The notes under the pieces: generated by a model
Told to the model about the DNA's origin: nothing
The model's input: the letters and a program-made list of their open reading frames with translations, nothing else
The model's database searches: none
In this document: in pieces, positions 46,798 through 55,802 of the stretch
Position numbering within the stretch: the first letter of the stretch is position 1
How the letters are laid out: each line of letters opens with the position of its first letter
Made by a program: the position numbers and the translations under genes
Assembly: GCF_001486585.1 (NCBI RefSeq)
Contig: NZ_LN909046.1
Location: 620,001 to 684,000 of the forward strand
Source of the DNA: Paenibacillus senegalimassiliensis
Lineage (GTDB): Bacteria; Bacillota; Bacilli; Paenibacillales; Paenibacillaceae
DNA length: 64,000 bases
Direction: 5' to 3'

Positions 46798-47340
46798 TTG
46801 TTGAGACATCAGAAGCAAACAACCAAAGAACGCCCTCAGTCGTGGAGACAGCAGCGGAGAAAGAACACGAATATATGGCTATTTTCATTAGAAATTGGTT
46901 TTTTTGCAGGGCTGATCTGGGGGGGAGTCAAAGCTTTATTCTTCTATATGGGATTTACGAAGGTGGTGCCGGGATACTTGGTCGAGCCGTTCTTTAAGAA
47001 CGCCTTTCTACATACACAATTCGGATATTACGTGGGCTGGGCGTCTTTTATCGGGCTTTCTCTGGTTGCAACTATGATTTATACGCTTGCTTTCCGCAAA
47101 ATGAGGGGACCTGTACCGGGACTTATATATGGTGTGGTTTGGTGGGGGCTGCTGTTCGTTTTGCTGGGTCCTTGGCTGGACATGCTCCCTCCTCTGACCA
47201 AATTGCCTGCCATGACAATCATCAGTGAATTTTGTCTCTATTTGTTATGGGGACTGTTTATCGGCTACACTGCTGCTGAGGAATATACGGATGAGCGGGC
47301 CAGAGAGCCGAAGAAAACAACGAAACAAGCACTCCAATAA
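46798..47340 (+). CDS. yqhR: Conserved membrane protein YqhR
   Basis: A 180-residue protein with a basic N-terminus and four hydrophobic segments (from about 30, 75, 105 and 140), matching the YqhR family; FFAGLIWGGVKALFFYMGFTK and WWGLLFVLLGPW are characteristic. Function unknown. The start is a TTG at 46798 (or the adjacent TTG 46801) after AGAAAGGAAG at 46784-46793. It precedes aroQ as in B. subtilis. Confidence 0.85.
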   Translation: MLRHQKQTTKERPQSWRQQRRKNTNIWLFSLEIGFFAGLIWGGVKALFFYMGFTKVVPGYLVEPFFKNAFLHTQFGYYVGWASFIGLSLVATMIYTLAFRKMRGPVPGLIYGVVWWGLLFVLLGPWLDMLPPLTKLPAMTIISEFCLYLLWGLFIGYTAAEEYTDERAREPKKTTKQALQ

Positions 47341-47416
47341 CAGACAAAAAAGCTTCTCAAGCGACTCTCTTCTATGTTAAAATTACTTTTGGTTATTTTC
47401 GGAAGGGGGAGCCGTT

Positions 47417-47869
47417 ATGTATCGCATCCTGGTGATGAACGGACCGAATTTGAATATGCTCGGCGTACGCGAGCCCGGAATTTATGGAGCCGAGAAGCTT
47501 GGGGACATTGAAGCCAGACTGGCTCAGTTAGCCGGGACCAACGGCCTGGAGCTGGAATTCATTCAATCGAACCATGAAGGCGAATTGATTGACCGGATTC
47601 ACGCTGCCTATGGCAGTTCGGACGGAATTCTATTGAATCCAGGCGCGCTGACGCATTACAGCTATGCTCTTCGCGATGCTTTGACGTCGGTGGATATTCC
47701 CGTCGTTGAGGTGCATTTGTCCAACATTCATAAGCGGGAGGCATTCCGGCATACGTCGGTCATTGCCCCGGTCGCGATTGGGCAAATTGCCGGTTTTGGG
47801 TCCTATGGCTATGAGATGGGCTTGCTGGCGCTTAAGCGTCACTTGGAACAGACCCGCTCTCAGAGTTAG
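47417..47869 (+). CDS. aroQ: Type II 3-dehydroquinate dehydratase
   Basis: A 150-residue type II dehydroquinase of the shikimate pathway, converting 3-dehydroquinate to 3-dehydroshikimate; active as a dodecamer. Family motifs are all present: [17 protein letters not shown] with the catalytic tyrosine and arginine, the [16 protein letters not shown] loop, and [20 protein letters not shown] 47417 has AAGGGGG upstream. B. subtilis calls this gene yqhS/aroQ at the same place. Confidence 0.96.
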   Translation: MYRILVMNGPNLNMLGVREPGIYGAEKLGDIEARLAQLAGTNGLELEFIQSNHEGELIDRIHAAYGSSDGILLNPGALTHYSYALRDALTSVDIPVVEVHLSNIHKREAFRHTSVIAPVAIGQIAGFGSYGYEMGLLALKRHLEQTRSQS

Positions 47870-47918
47870 GATGTCTGGAACCTGGTTATAAAGTTCATAT
47901 ATTAAGGGAGAGTTTAAG

Positions 47919-48992
47919 ATGGCGAACACTCGTGTTATCCGGCTTCGTGAAGCAATGAACAAGCAACACCTGGAAGCCGTATTGATTACCGGAGAAGTGA
48001 ACCGCCGCTATGTGACGGGTTTTACAGGAAGCTCAGGTTATGTACTCGTGACCTTGCAGGATGCCTGGCTGTTGACGGACTTCCGTTATTTAATTCAAGC
48101 CGCTGATCAAGCGCAAGGCTTTCAAATTGTGGATCACGGAGCATCGGTTACCGGAGCGCTGCATAGCCTGCTGAGCGGAGCTAACATTAAACGCTTGGGT
48201 TTTGAAGAGGAATTAATGTCATTTGCCACCTATCGGTCTTATGAGCGTGAATTAAAGCCAGTTGAACTTGTGCCAGTAAGTGGTCTGGTAGAAGAACTGC
48301 GGATGTTCAAGGATAGCGGTGAGCTGAAACTGATGAAGGAAGCAGCAGACCTGGCCGATCAAACCTTCATGCACATGCTTGATGTACTCAAGCCAGGTAT
48401 TAGTGAATGGGACGCTGCTCTTGAGCTTGAAATCTTCATGCGCAAGAACGGGGCTACCGGCCCTTCATTTGAAACGATTATGGCTTCGGGAGAACGTTCG
48501 GCCTTGCCGCATGGGCGGGCTAGCGAGCGCATTATGCAGTCGGGCGACCTGGTGACGATGGATTTCGGAGCGCTCATGAATGATTATTGCTCTGATATTA
48601 CTCGTACCGTGGCAATCGGCACCCCAAGCGAGAAGTTGCGAGAGATTTATGATATTACCTTGGAAGCCCAATTGCGTGCTGTCGAAGGGATACGTCCTGG
48701 TATGACGGGACGGGAAGCGGATGCCTTAGCCAGGGATGTCATTGCCAACTATGGCTATGGCGAGTATTTCGGGCATAGCACGGGCCATGGACTAGGTATG
48801 GAGGTTCATGAGGCACCAAGGTTGTCGAAGGCCAGCGATACGGTGCTACAGCCAGGAATGGTTGTTACCGTGGAGCCGGGAATTTATCTACCGGGAATTG
48901 GCGGTGTCCGGATTGAAGACGATATCGTCATAACGGAGACTGGAAATCGTCGGTTGACGGAATCCACCAAGGACTTCATAGCGCTCGGCTAA
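47919..48992 (+). CDS. M24B family Xaa-Pro aminopeptidase (YqhT)
   Basis: A 357-residue metallopeptidase with a creatinase-like N-terminal domain (about 1-130) and a pita-bread catalytic domain. Metal ligands can be seen in VTMDFGA, CSDITRT, GHSTGHGLGMEVHE, TVEPGIYL and GVRIEDDI. It would remove N-terminal residues preceding proline. It is adjacent to efp, whose product rescues ribosomes stalled at polyproline, so proline-peptide handling and proline-rich translation are linked by position, as in B. subtilis. Confidence 0.93.
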   Translation: MANTRVIRLREAMNKQHLEAVLITGEVNRRYVTGFTGSSGYVLVTLQDAWLLTDFRYLIQAADQAQGFQIVDHGASVTGALHSLLSGANIKRLGFEEELMSFATYRSYERELKPVELVPVSGLVEELRMFKDSGELKLMKEAADLADQTFMHMLDVLKPGISEWDAALELEIFMRKNGATGPSFETIMASGERSALPHGRASERIMQSGDLVTMDFGALMNDYCSDITRTVAIGTPSEKLREIYDITLEAQLRAVEGIRPGMTGREADALARDVIANYGYGEYFGHSTGHGLGMEVHEAPRLSKASDTVLQPGMVVTVEPGIYLPGIGGVRIEDDIVITETGNRRLTESTKDFIALG

Positions 48993-49063
48993 ACCTTGTA
49001 TTTATGGTATGTTTAATCCACAATCTTAATAAATGTTGTTAACCCATTTGAGGAGGTACTTTT

Positions 49064-49621
49064 GTGATTTCAGTAAACGACTTTAAGACAGGCCTTACCG
49101 TCGAGGTAGACGGTGATATTTTTACGGTGCTGGAGTTCCAGCATGTAAAACCGGGAAAGGGTGCCGCATTCGTCCGCTCGAAGCTGAAGAACTTGCGCAA
49201 CGGCAACACCGTAGAGAAAACGTTCCGCGCTGGTGAAACCATTGGCCGTGCGATGATCGAGAACCGTGATGTGCAGTATTTGTATGCCAGCGGACAAGAG
49301 CATACGTTCATGGATAACGAAACCTATGATCAATTTTCGCTCACGGAAGATCAATTGGAATGGGAATTGAACTTCCTCAGGGAGAATATGAATGTGAAAA
49401 TCGTTAGCTATCAAGGAGAAATCCTGGGGATTAACCTGCCGAACAGCGTAGAGCTTAAAGTGGTTGAAACCGAGCCAGGTATCAAAGGCAATACGGCAAC
49501 GGGTGCAACCAAAAATGCCAAGGTAGAAACTGGTCTCAATGTTCAGGTTCCTCTCTTCATTAATGAAGATGACACGCTGCTGATCGATACCCGGGAAGGT
49601 AAATATATTTCGCGGGCATAA
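49064..49621 (+). CDS. efp: Elongation factor P
   Basis: A 185-residue three-domain EF-P that relieves ribosome stalling at consecutive prolines. The tip of the first domain has K32 in KPGKGAAF, the residue that B. subtilis modifies with 5-aminopentanol. The C-terminal [21 protein letters not shown] signature is intact. The start is GTG 49064 after GAGGAGG. The preceding gene is 71 bases away, so it may have its own promoter. Confidence 0.97.
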   Translation: MISVNDFKTGLTVEVDGDIFTVLEFQHVKPGKGAAFVRSKLKNLRNGNTVEKTFRAGETIGRAMIENRDVQYLYASGQEHTFMDNETYDQFSLTEDQLEWELNFLRENMNVKIVSYQGEILGINLPNSVELKVVETEPGIKGNTATGATKNAKVETGLNVQVPLFINEDDTLLIDTREGKYISRA

Positions 49622-49647
49622 GCGGGACTACTCGCTTGTCGCAGGTC

Positions 49648-49680
49648 TCCTCCACCCTTGCTGGGGTGGAGGAATTTTTG
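49648..49680 (+). terminator. Terminator after efp
   Basis: TCCTCCACCC / GGGTGGAGGA hairpin followed by ATTTTTG. Confidence 0.88.
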
Positions 49681-49689
49681 TATAAACCA

Positions 49690-49717
49690 TTGACGACCTT
49701 TGGGTCATTCGTATTAT
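49690..49717 (+). promoter_or_regulatory. Promoter of the aspartokinase gene
   Basis: TTGACG (49690-49695) and TATTAT (49712-49717), spaced 16 bases. The leader from there to the start codon is about 70 bases, too short for a lysine riboswitch. Confidence 0.6.
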
Positions 49718-49790
49718 ACTGGTTTAAAGCGTTACTGGTTCAAACGATGGTCGCGCAGATAAGTGGAGCATCATTAGGGAGGGTCTGAAG

Positions 49791-51044
49791 TTGGCTTTAT
49801 ATGTGATGAAATTCGGAGGGAGTTCCGTAGGCGATACGGAGCGGATGCAGCGGGTTGCCCGTCGCGTTATCGAGAAGCAGGAGGAAGGAAATCAAGTGGT
49901 GGTCGTTGTTTCTGCTATGGGAGACACGACGGATGATCTGATAGATCAGGCCAAGCTGCTAAGCAAAGAACCCCCGCCAAGGGAAATGGATATGCTAATG
50001 ACTACCGGGGAGCAAATTTCCATTGCGATGTTGTCTATTGCGCTTCATGCGATGGGTGCTCAAGCGGTTTCTTATACGGGTTGGCAGGCAGGCTTCCGTA
50101 CGGAAGCGGTGCATGGCAAGGCACGGATTACCGATATTCAGCCAGAGCGGGTGCTGAAGTCTCTGGAAGCTGGGAATATCGTGATTGTGGCCGGGTTCCA
50201 GGGGATGACCGAGGAGGGCGAAATCACTACCTTCGGTCGCGGCGGCTCTGATACGACAGCGGTTGCCCTGGCGGCAGCTACTAACGCTGATTGTTGCGAA
50301 ATTTATACGGACGTGGACGGCATTTACTCCACCGATCCGAGAATTGTCAAGCATGCACGCAAGCTGAATGAAATCTCTTATGACGAAATGCTGGAATTGG
50401 CGAATTTGGGGGCAGCGGTGCTGCATCCCCGTGCGGTAGAATACGCCAAGCTACATCAGGTCCGTCTTGTGGTACGGTCGAGCTTTAACAATAATGAAGG
50501 AACGGTTGTGAAGGAGGAAGTCAAGATGGAGCAAGGCGTAGTAGTAAGCGGGATTGCCTACGATAAGAACGTAGCCAGAATCAGCATTCTGGGGGTATCG
50601 CACGTTCCTGGCGTATTAGCAAAGGTATTCGGTTCATTAGCCGATTCCAAGATCGATGTGGACATTATCGTCCAAAGCGGGGTGCAAGATGGGAAAGCGG
50701 ACTTCTCCTTTACAGTGGCCCTGTCCGATTGCGACAAAGCCCTTAAGGTCTTGGAGCAAATCCGCAATGACTTGCCTTACGATGAAGTGACTTCCGAAGA
50801 GGGACTGGTCAAGGTGTCCATCGTTGGCGCCGGTATGGTGAGCCATCCGGGGGTGGCTGCTCAAATGTTCGAAGTCATCTCCAAGCAAGGGGTTAACATT
50901 GTGATGGTGAGCACCTCAGAGATTAAAGTCTCCTGTGTGATTGATGGAGGCAAGCTGAGTGAAGTGATCACCGCGCTGCATACTGCTTACGGTCTGGATA
51001 CGGAGAATACGGCATTTGTCGGGGGTCCGCAAGATCGCCGATAA
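49791..51044 (+). CDS. lysC: Aspartate kinase with probable internal start for a beta subunit
   Basis: A 417-residue aspartokinase that phosphorylates aspartate, the first step toward lysine, threonine, methionine and dipicolinate. The kinase domain (VMKFGGSSV, TFGRGGSDTTAVALA, EIYTDVDG) is followed by two ACT regulatory domains (about 265-405). At codon 246, ATG 50526 is preceded by AAGGAGG (50511-50517) with eight bases between, which supports an in-frame beta subunit of 172 residues as known for B. subtilis LysC. The start is TTG 49791. It is inserted between efp and yqhV, where B. subtilis has no such gene. Confidence 0.92.
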   Translation: MALYVMKFGGSSVGDTERMQRVARRVIEKQEEGNQVVVVVSAMGDTTDDLIDQAKLLSKEPPPREMDMLMTTGEQISIAMLSIALHAMGAQAVSYTGWQAGFRTEAVHGKARITDIQPERVLKSLEAGNIVIVAGFQGMTEEGEITTFGRGGSDTTAVALAAATNADCCEIYTDVDGIYSTDPRIVKHARKLNEISYDEMLELANLGAAVLHPRAVEYAKLHQVRLVVRSSFNNNEGTVVKEEVKMEQGVVVSGIAYDKNVARISILGVSHVPGVLAKVFGSLADSKIDVDIIVQSGVQDGKADFSFTVALSDCDKALKVLEQIRNDLPYDEVTSEEGLVKVSIVGAGMVSHPGVAAQMFEVISKQGVNIVMVSTSEIKVSCVIDGGKLSEVITALHTAYGLDTENTAFVGGPQDRR

Positions 51045-51060
51045 ATGATATAGAGGATTC

Positions 51061-51092
51061 AAAGAGCTCGCGAGATGCGGGCTCTTTTTTTT
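51061..51092 (+). terminator. Terminator after lysC
   Basis: AAGAGCTCGC / GCGGGCTCTT hairpin with eight Ts. Confidence 0.9.
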
Positions 51093-51154
51093 ATATGCTA
51101 AACAGGGACAATCAGGCATATCGTTTAAGAGATGGGACAAGGAAGGAGGTTCTT

Positions 51155-51421
51155 ATGCTTGATAAATTTGTCGCAAGCATGGCAAGTTTGCGCATCACGT
51201 CAGGAATGATAGAGATCCTTGCAGCCCTGCTCATGCTCAAGCTGGGGAGAGTCGATAAGGCCCTGGCTGTCAATTCGGCACTAGCCTTCGTGGGGCCTTC
51301 CGTACTAATTGTTACGACCTTCATCGGACTTGCCGGCATGGCTGATAGATTGTCACTTGGGAAGATGTTATGGATCGGCTTAGGGGTCGCGTGTCTCTTA
51401 ATTGGCATTTTGAAGAAATGA
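51155..51421 (+). CDS. yqhV: DUF2619 membrane protein YqhV
   Basis: An 88-residue protein with three hydrophobic segments, including MASLRITSGMIEILAALLMLK near the N-terminus and the C-terminal MLWIGLGVACLLIGILKK. In B. subtilis yqhV lies directly before the spoIIIA operon, as here. Function unknown; a sporulation role is possible from context only. ATG 51155 follows AAGGAGG, and the longer frame from 51095 is rejected. Confidence 0.88.
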   Translation: MLDKFVASMASLRITSGMIEILAALLMLKLGRVDKALAVNSALAFVGPSVLIVTTFIGLAGMADRLSLGKMLWIGLGVACLLIGILKK

Positions 51422-51431
51422 TAGATTCCCT

Positions 51432-51460
51432 AGCATAAACACAAAGTACAGGCATACATA
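51432..51460 (+). promoter_or_regulatory. Possible SigE promoter of the spoIIIA operon
   Basis: GCATAAA near 51433-51439 and CATACATA at 51453-51460, spaced about 13 bases, resemble the mother-cell SigE consensus (ATCATATT and CATACAAT type). It lies 49 bases before spoIIIAA, and the operon is SigE-dependent in B. subtilis. Confidence 0.45.
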
Positions 51461-51508
51461 TGAGATATAGCAAAATCAAGAACATCAAGCTTGGTAGGGG
51501 GTGTGTTC

Positions 51509-52507
51509 ATGGGCCCAAGCTGGCTAGACGTATTTCCCGACAACCTCCAAAGTCTATTGCTCAAGCTACCGCCTTCTATCTTTCCCCAATTGGAAGAGAT
51601 ACGTATCCGAGAGGGGCGGCCGCTTGAGATTAACACAGGTGGCCGTTACTATTTTCTAACGCCTGCGGGAGAGGTCACAAGAAACCCTCAGGCAGCGTAC
51701 AAGCCTGAGAAGCAAGACAGCAATCGTCTGCTTGATCTGATTACGAACCATTCGCTGTACACGATGGAGGAGGAGCTTCGAAAGGGCTTCATTACGATAG
51801 CGGGCGGTCATCGGATTGGGCTGGCGGGAAGGACTTTGTTAAGTGGAGGAAAGGTAGAGCACTTGCGGGATATCAGCGGCTTTAACGTGCGGATCGCCAG
51901 AGAGATCAAAGGTATTGCTGACCCAATTTTGCCGAAGTTGCTGGATTTCAAGCACAGAACGGTCCATCATACGCTTATTCTTTCGCCACCTCAGCACGGT
52001 AAAACAACCTTAATCCGTGATTTGGCCCGCCAGATCAGCAGTGGAACCTGGGGGCATCCGGCGGCAGTTTGGCCCGGCCGCAAGGTAGGGGTCATCGACG
52101 AACGTTCGGAGATTGCGGGAAGCAAACGAGGGGTACCCGGCTTTGATGTCGGTCCACGGACCGACGTACTGGACGGCTGTCCCAAGGCCGAGGGCATGAT
52201 GATGATGATTCGCTCCATGTCTCCGGATGTATTAATTGTGGATGAGATTGGGCGACCCGAAGACGCGGAAGCATTAGCCGAGGCGCTTCATGCCGGGGTC
52301 CGGGTCATCGCTACAGCGCATGGATCAAGCGTTGATGACTTATCCTCCCGGCCTGCGTTGGCTAAGTTAACCGATACCTTCTTCTTCCAGATGTATGTGG
52401 TGCTCTCGCGCTCGGAGAAAGGACTGGCATTCAAGCTTTGGGATAGCAAGCGAAGAGGAGTGCCGTTTGCGGGAGCGGCATGGAAGGGCGGGGAAGAGCA
52501 TGGTTAA
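51509..52507 (+). CDS. spoIIIAA: Stage III sporulation protein AA (ATPase)
   Basis: A 332-residue secretion-type ATPase of the mother cell, part of the SpoIIIA-SpoIIQ channel that feeds the forespore. Walker A is read as SPPQHGKTT at residues 159-167, with serine instead of the usual first glycine; Walker B is VLIVDEIG, and ATAHGSS follows. ATG 51509 has AGGGGGTG upstream; the in-frame start at 51491 is less well placed. It overlaps spoIIIAB by eight bases. Confidence 0.95.
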   Translation: MGPSWLDVFPDNLQSLLLKLPPSIFPQLEEIRIREGRPLEINTGGRYYFLTPAGEVTRNPQAAYKPEKQDSNRLLDLITNHSLYTMEEELRKGFITIAGGHRIGLAGRTLLSGGKVEHLRDISGFNVRIAREIKGIADPILPKLLDFKHRTVHHTLILSPPQHGKTTLIRDLARQISSGTWGHPAAVWPGRKVGVIDERSEIAGSKRGVPGFDVGPRTDVLDGCPKAEGMMMMIRSMSPDVLIVDEIGRPEDAEALAEALHAGVRVIATAHGSSVDDLSSRPALAKLTDTFFFQMYVVLSRSEKGLAFKLWDSKRRGVPFAGAAWKGGEEHG

Positions 52508-53018
52508 AATGTTCGGAGCCGCGCTCGTCCTGCTGGCCGCAACGCTGGCGGGATGGCTTCAGGCCAGACAATTTGCTGCTCGTCCTAATCAGATCCGCCG
52601 CTTGATTCTCGCTCTGAAACGGCTGGAGACCGAGATTATGTATGGCTTTACGCCGCTTCCCGATGCGATGCGCCGCATCGGAGAGCAAGCCCAAGAGCCT
52701 ATCAAGTCCCTGTTCATCAGGACAGCGGACAATATGGACTCCAAGCAGCAATGGACAGCCCAGCAAAGCCTGGAGCATGCCGCAATGAAGCTGTGGGGGA
52801 ATACCGCTATGAAGGGTTCCGAGCAGGAAGTTATCCGCCAGTTAAGCTACACACTCGGGACAAGCGATCGCCAGGATCAACTGGGTCATTTGGCCACGGC
52901 GGTCCGTCAATTGGAGAGCGAGGAATCGGCAGCGCGGGAAGACCAGGCCCGCTATGAGAAGATGTATCGAAGCTTAGGATTATTGTGCGGAGCGTTCATC
53001 GTCATTTTATTCTACTAA
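52500..53018 (+). CDS. spoIIIAB: Stage III sporulation protein AB
   Basis: A 172-residue protein with an N-terminal membrane segment (MFGAALVLLAATLAGW), a helical cytosolic body (RRLILALKRLETEIMYGFTPLPDAM) and a short C-terminal hydrophobic segment (LGLLCGAFIVILFY). The fold resembles GspF-type platform proteins of secretion systems. Its ATG at 52500 overlaps the end of spoIIIAA, so the two are translated together. Confidence 0.94.
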   Translation: MVKMFGAALVLLAATLAGWLQARQFAARPNQIRRLILALKRLETEIMYGFTPLPDAMRRIGEQAQEPIKSLFIRTADNMDSKQQWTAQQSLEHAAMKLWGNTAMKGSEQEVIRQLSYTLGTSDRQDQLGHLATAVRQLESEESAAREDQARYEKMYRSLGLLCGAFIVILFY

Positions 53019-53079
53019 ATTACCCATTTCCTCCACGGCCGATTGCCGCCTGTGAAATCGTTAGCGAGGTGCCAAATCA

Positions 53080-53283
53080 ATGAACATAGAAGTGAACGCC
53101 ATCTTTCAAATTGCGGGCATCGGTATCATAATCGCCATGATCCATACTGTGTTGAAGCAGATGGGCAAGGAAGACATGGCGCATTGGGTGACGTTGATCG
53201 GATTCGTCGTTGTGCTATTCATGGTCATCCGGCTGCTTGACAGTCTGTTCCAGGAAATTAAATCGATCTTCTTGTTTCAGTAG
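53080..53283 (+). CDS. spoIIIAC: Stage III sporulation protein AC
   Basis: A 67-residue membrane protein with two hydrophobic segments, the normal size for SpoIIIAC (MNIEVNAIFQIAGIGIIIAM and WVTLIGFVVVLFMVIRLL). Part of the mother-cell membrane portion of the SpoIIIA channel. The next gene starts ten bases downstream. Confidence 0.95.
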   Translation: MNIEVNAIFQIAGIGIIIAMIHTVLKQMGKEDMAHWVTLIGFVVVLFMVIRLLDSLFQEIKSIFLFQ

Positions 53284-53293
53284 GTGAATTCCT

Positions 53294-53683
53294 ATGGAAA
53301 TCATCCAAATTGTCGGGCTTGGCCTAATTGCCACCGTACTGATTCTGGTCATTAAAGAAACTAAGCCGCTATTCGCTTTCCTGATTGCCACAAGTACCGG
53401 AATTCTCATTTTTTTATATCTGATCGGGAAAATTGGCGGCATCATCGAAGTGCTTGAGGACCTGGCCGATAAATCCGGGGTCGAGATGATCTACCTGAAG
53501 ACACTTCTCAAAATTATCGGAATTGCCTATATCGCTGAGTTCGGGGCACAAATTGTGCGGGATGCCGGACAAGAAAGTATCGCCAGCAAAATTGAAATGG
53601 CCGGAAAGGTCTTCATCATGGTGCTTGCCATTCCGATTATCAGCATCATTGTCGAGACCGTCATCAAGCTGCTGCCGGCCTAG
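53294..53683 (+). CDS. spoIIIAD: Stage III sporulation protein AD
   Basis: A 129-residue membrane protein with about four hydrophobic segments, related to SpoIIIAC by partial duplication (GLGLIATVLILVIKETKP, GIAYIAEFGAQIVRDAGQESIASKIEMAG as separate blocks). The acidic and polar residues in the second half are conserved in the family. Member of the same complex. Confidence 0.95.
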   Translation: MEIIQIVGLGLIATVLILVIKETKPLFAFLIATSTGILIFLYLIGKIGGIIEVLEDLADKSGVEMIYLKTLLKIIGIAYIAEFGAQIVRDAGQESIASKIEMAGKVFIMVLAIPIISIIVETVIKLLPA

Positions 53684-53758
53684 CGCTCGTCCAATCCCCC
53701 GAATGCTAAATGTCTGATGGATGAAATACGTACTTCATGAGAATGGGGGAGAGGGAGG

Positions 53759-54964
53759 ATGGAGGCTATTAACGGACAAGGACATGGGTACGGTAGAACG
53801 CTAATCCTAATCATTCTGGGCTTGATCTTGTTCTGGAATGTGCCGTTTCTGGCCTCCGCCGCTCCAGGAGCGGATGATAACTGGATTCAGCGACAAGCCG
53901 AAGAATTACCCATTGATCAAGTCGAAGCTTACTGGCAGCAGCTAATGAAGGAGTACGGCGGATTTTTTCCCGATCAAAAGGTTCCTACCTTTATGGAGAT
54001 GCTGTTGCAGCAAGACCAGAGCTTTAGCCTTAAATCCGGTTTGTCGGGTTTGATGCGGTATATGTGGCATGAGGTGCTGTACAACGGACATATTCTGGTC
54101 ACCATCGTGTTGCTCTCGATTTTCAGCCTGATTCTGGAGACACTCCAAACTGCATTCGAGCGCAAGCAAGTCAGTAAAGTGGCTTACTCCATCTGTTATA
54201 TGGTCATTTTGGTACTGGCCATCAACAGCTTCCGAGTATCAATTAGTTACGCAACGAACGCAATCAGCGGAATGATTGATTTTATGATGGCGATGGTGCC
54301 ACTGCTCTTTACCCTGCTGGCCTCCATGGGGAATGCGGTAACAGTTACGGTGACACATCCCTTGGTCGTATTCATGGTGCATGTGGTTGGAACGGCCGTA
54401 CATACGGTAATCTTTCCGTTATTATTCTTCTCGGCCGTACTGCATATCGTCAGTTCCTTATCGGATAAATACAAGCTGACTCAACTTGCCAATCTGCTAC
54501 GAACGGTAAGTATGGCCCTACTGGGTATTCTGTTGACCATCTTCCTTGGAGTCATCTCTGTGAAGGGGATTGCTGGTTCAGTGGCAGATGGGGTAACGCT
54601 GCGGGCAGCCAAGTATTTAACCGGGAATTTCATTCCGGTGGTGGGCAAAGTGTTCGCCGATGCCACGGATACTGTGATCTCTGCCTCCTTGCTGGTCAAG
54701 AACTCCATCGGTCTGGTGGGTGTCATTATTCTGCTGCTGCTTTGCGCGTTCCCAGCCATCAAGATCATCACGTTGTCCCTCATCTTTAACTTGGCCGGGG
54801 CGGTGATGCAGCCGTTAGGAGATTCCCCCATTGTGACCTGCCTGGAGACCATCGGAAAAAGTATGCTGTATGTATTCGCTGCCCTGGCGGCGGTTGGGCT
54901 GATGTTCTTCCTGGCCATAACCATCATGCTTACAGCGGGGAACATTACGGTCATGATGAGATAG
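53759..54964 (+). CDS. spoIIIAE: Stage III sporulation protein AE
   Basis: A 401-residue polytopic membrane protein with an N-terminal signal-like segment ending near LASAAPG, a soluble stretch to about residue 100, then six to eight hydrophobic segments. It is the largest membrane component of the SpoIIIA channel. The ATG at 53759 follows a purine run GGGGGAGAGGGAGG. A 75-base gap separates it from spoIIIAD. Confidence 0.95.
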   Translation: MEAINGQGHGYGRTLILIILGLILFWNVPFLASAAPGADDNWIQRQAEELPIDQVEAYWQQLMKEYGGFFPDQKVPTFMEMLLQQDQSFSLKSGLSGLMRYMWHEVLYNGHILVTIVLLSIFSLILETLQTAFERKQVSKVAYSICYMVILVLAINSFRVSISYATNAISGMIDFMMAMVPLLFTLLASMGNAVTVTVTHPLVVFMVHVVGTAVHTVIFPLLFFSAVLHIVSSLSDKYKLTQLANLLRTVSMALLGILLTIFLGVISVKGIAGSVADGVTLRAAKYLTGNFIPVVGKVFADATDTVISASLLVKNSIGLVGVIILLLLCAFPAIKIITLSLIFNLAGAVMQPLGDSPIVTCLETIGKSMLYVFAALAAVGLMFFLAITIMLTAGNITVMMR

Positions 54965-55004
54965 ACATCTTCATCCTGACGCACGAACACAAGGTGGTGA
55001 GCGC

Positions 55005-55769
55005 GTGAACTGGCTGGCCGAATGGCTGCGGGAAATTATCTCTATCGTCTTGATTGCCGTTTTTATCGAGCTGCTCTTGCCTAACCGCGCTATGGAGCGT
55101 TACGTCAGGTTCGTCGTCAGTCTCCTGATCTTGCTTACCCTTCTATCTCCGGTCATCAAGCTGTTCTCAGCGGATGCAGCGCAGCAATTGGAAGCGGCAT
55201 TCTCGCAAGGGATGGATGGATTAGAGGATCAGCAAATAGGGGAGAGCACCGAAGTCATTTTAAAACAAGGCGAGAAGCTGAAGCAGAAGCGGGAAGAGGA
55301 AGCCTTGGTCTGGGCTGGAGAAGAGGCTGCCAGGCAGATGAAAGATCAGATTGAACGGGAGACAGGACGCTCCGTAGATCGCGTATCCGTCAAGCTGATT
55401 ACGGAATCAGGGGCCAAGGATGCAAGTTCTCCCCAGCCGAGCATCGCCTCCGTAGAGGTTGTCATGTCACAGATCTTACCGGATCAGCAGGAAGAGCAGC
55501 GTGCTGACAGGAGGCCAACACAAGTGGCGATTGCACCGGTACCGAAAATTCATATCGAGATTGATCAGAAGGCCGAGACGGGCGTGGACGCACCCGAGGA
55601 TAGCAGGGCAGCAATCGCGGGCACAAGTACGGAAGAAGCCGAAGAAGAAGCTTCAAGCGGGACGGCTGGGAATTCAGGTCATCAGTTGACCCGGCAAATC
55701 GAACAATTGCTCCGGCAACAATGGGGCGTGGGGGAAGAGACGATCACGATTATTGATCCGCAAGCCTAA
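55005..55769 (+). CDS. spoIIIAF: Stage III sporulation protein AF
   Basis: A 254-residue protein with two N-terminal hydrophobic segments (about 8-28 and 38-55) and a soluble domain related to ring-building motifs of secretion systems. It is longer than B. subtilis SpoIIIAF (about 206 residues) because of an acidic, low-complexity insert near 195-235 (SRAAIAGTSTEEAEEEASSGTAG), followed by the conserved end (QIEQLLRQQWGVGEETI). GTG 55005 is the start, after AAGGTGGTG. Confidence 0.92.
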   Translation: MNWLAEWLREIISIVLIAVFIELLLPNRAMERYVRFVVSLLILLTLLSPVIKLFSADAAQQLEAAFSQGMDGLEDQQIGESTEVILKQGEKLKQKREEEALVWAGEEAARQMKDQIERETGRSVDRVSVKLITESGAKDASSPQPSIASVEVVMSQILPDQQEEQRADRRPTQVAIAPVPKIHIEIDQKAETGVDAPEDSRAAIAGTSTEEAEEEASSGTAGNSGHQLTRQIEQLLRQQWGVGEETITIIDPQA

Positions 55770-55802
55770 AGCAAGCGGGCAAATGTCAGGGAGGTGAAGT
55801 AT

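Noticed and set aside
49622-49790. Lysine riboswitch before the aspartokinase gene
   Set aside because: The gap is only 169 bases and includes the efp terminator and a promoter; none of the conserved lysine-box strands is seen.
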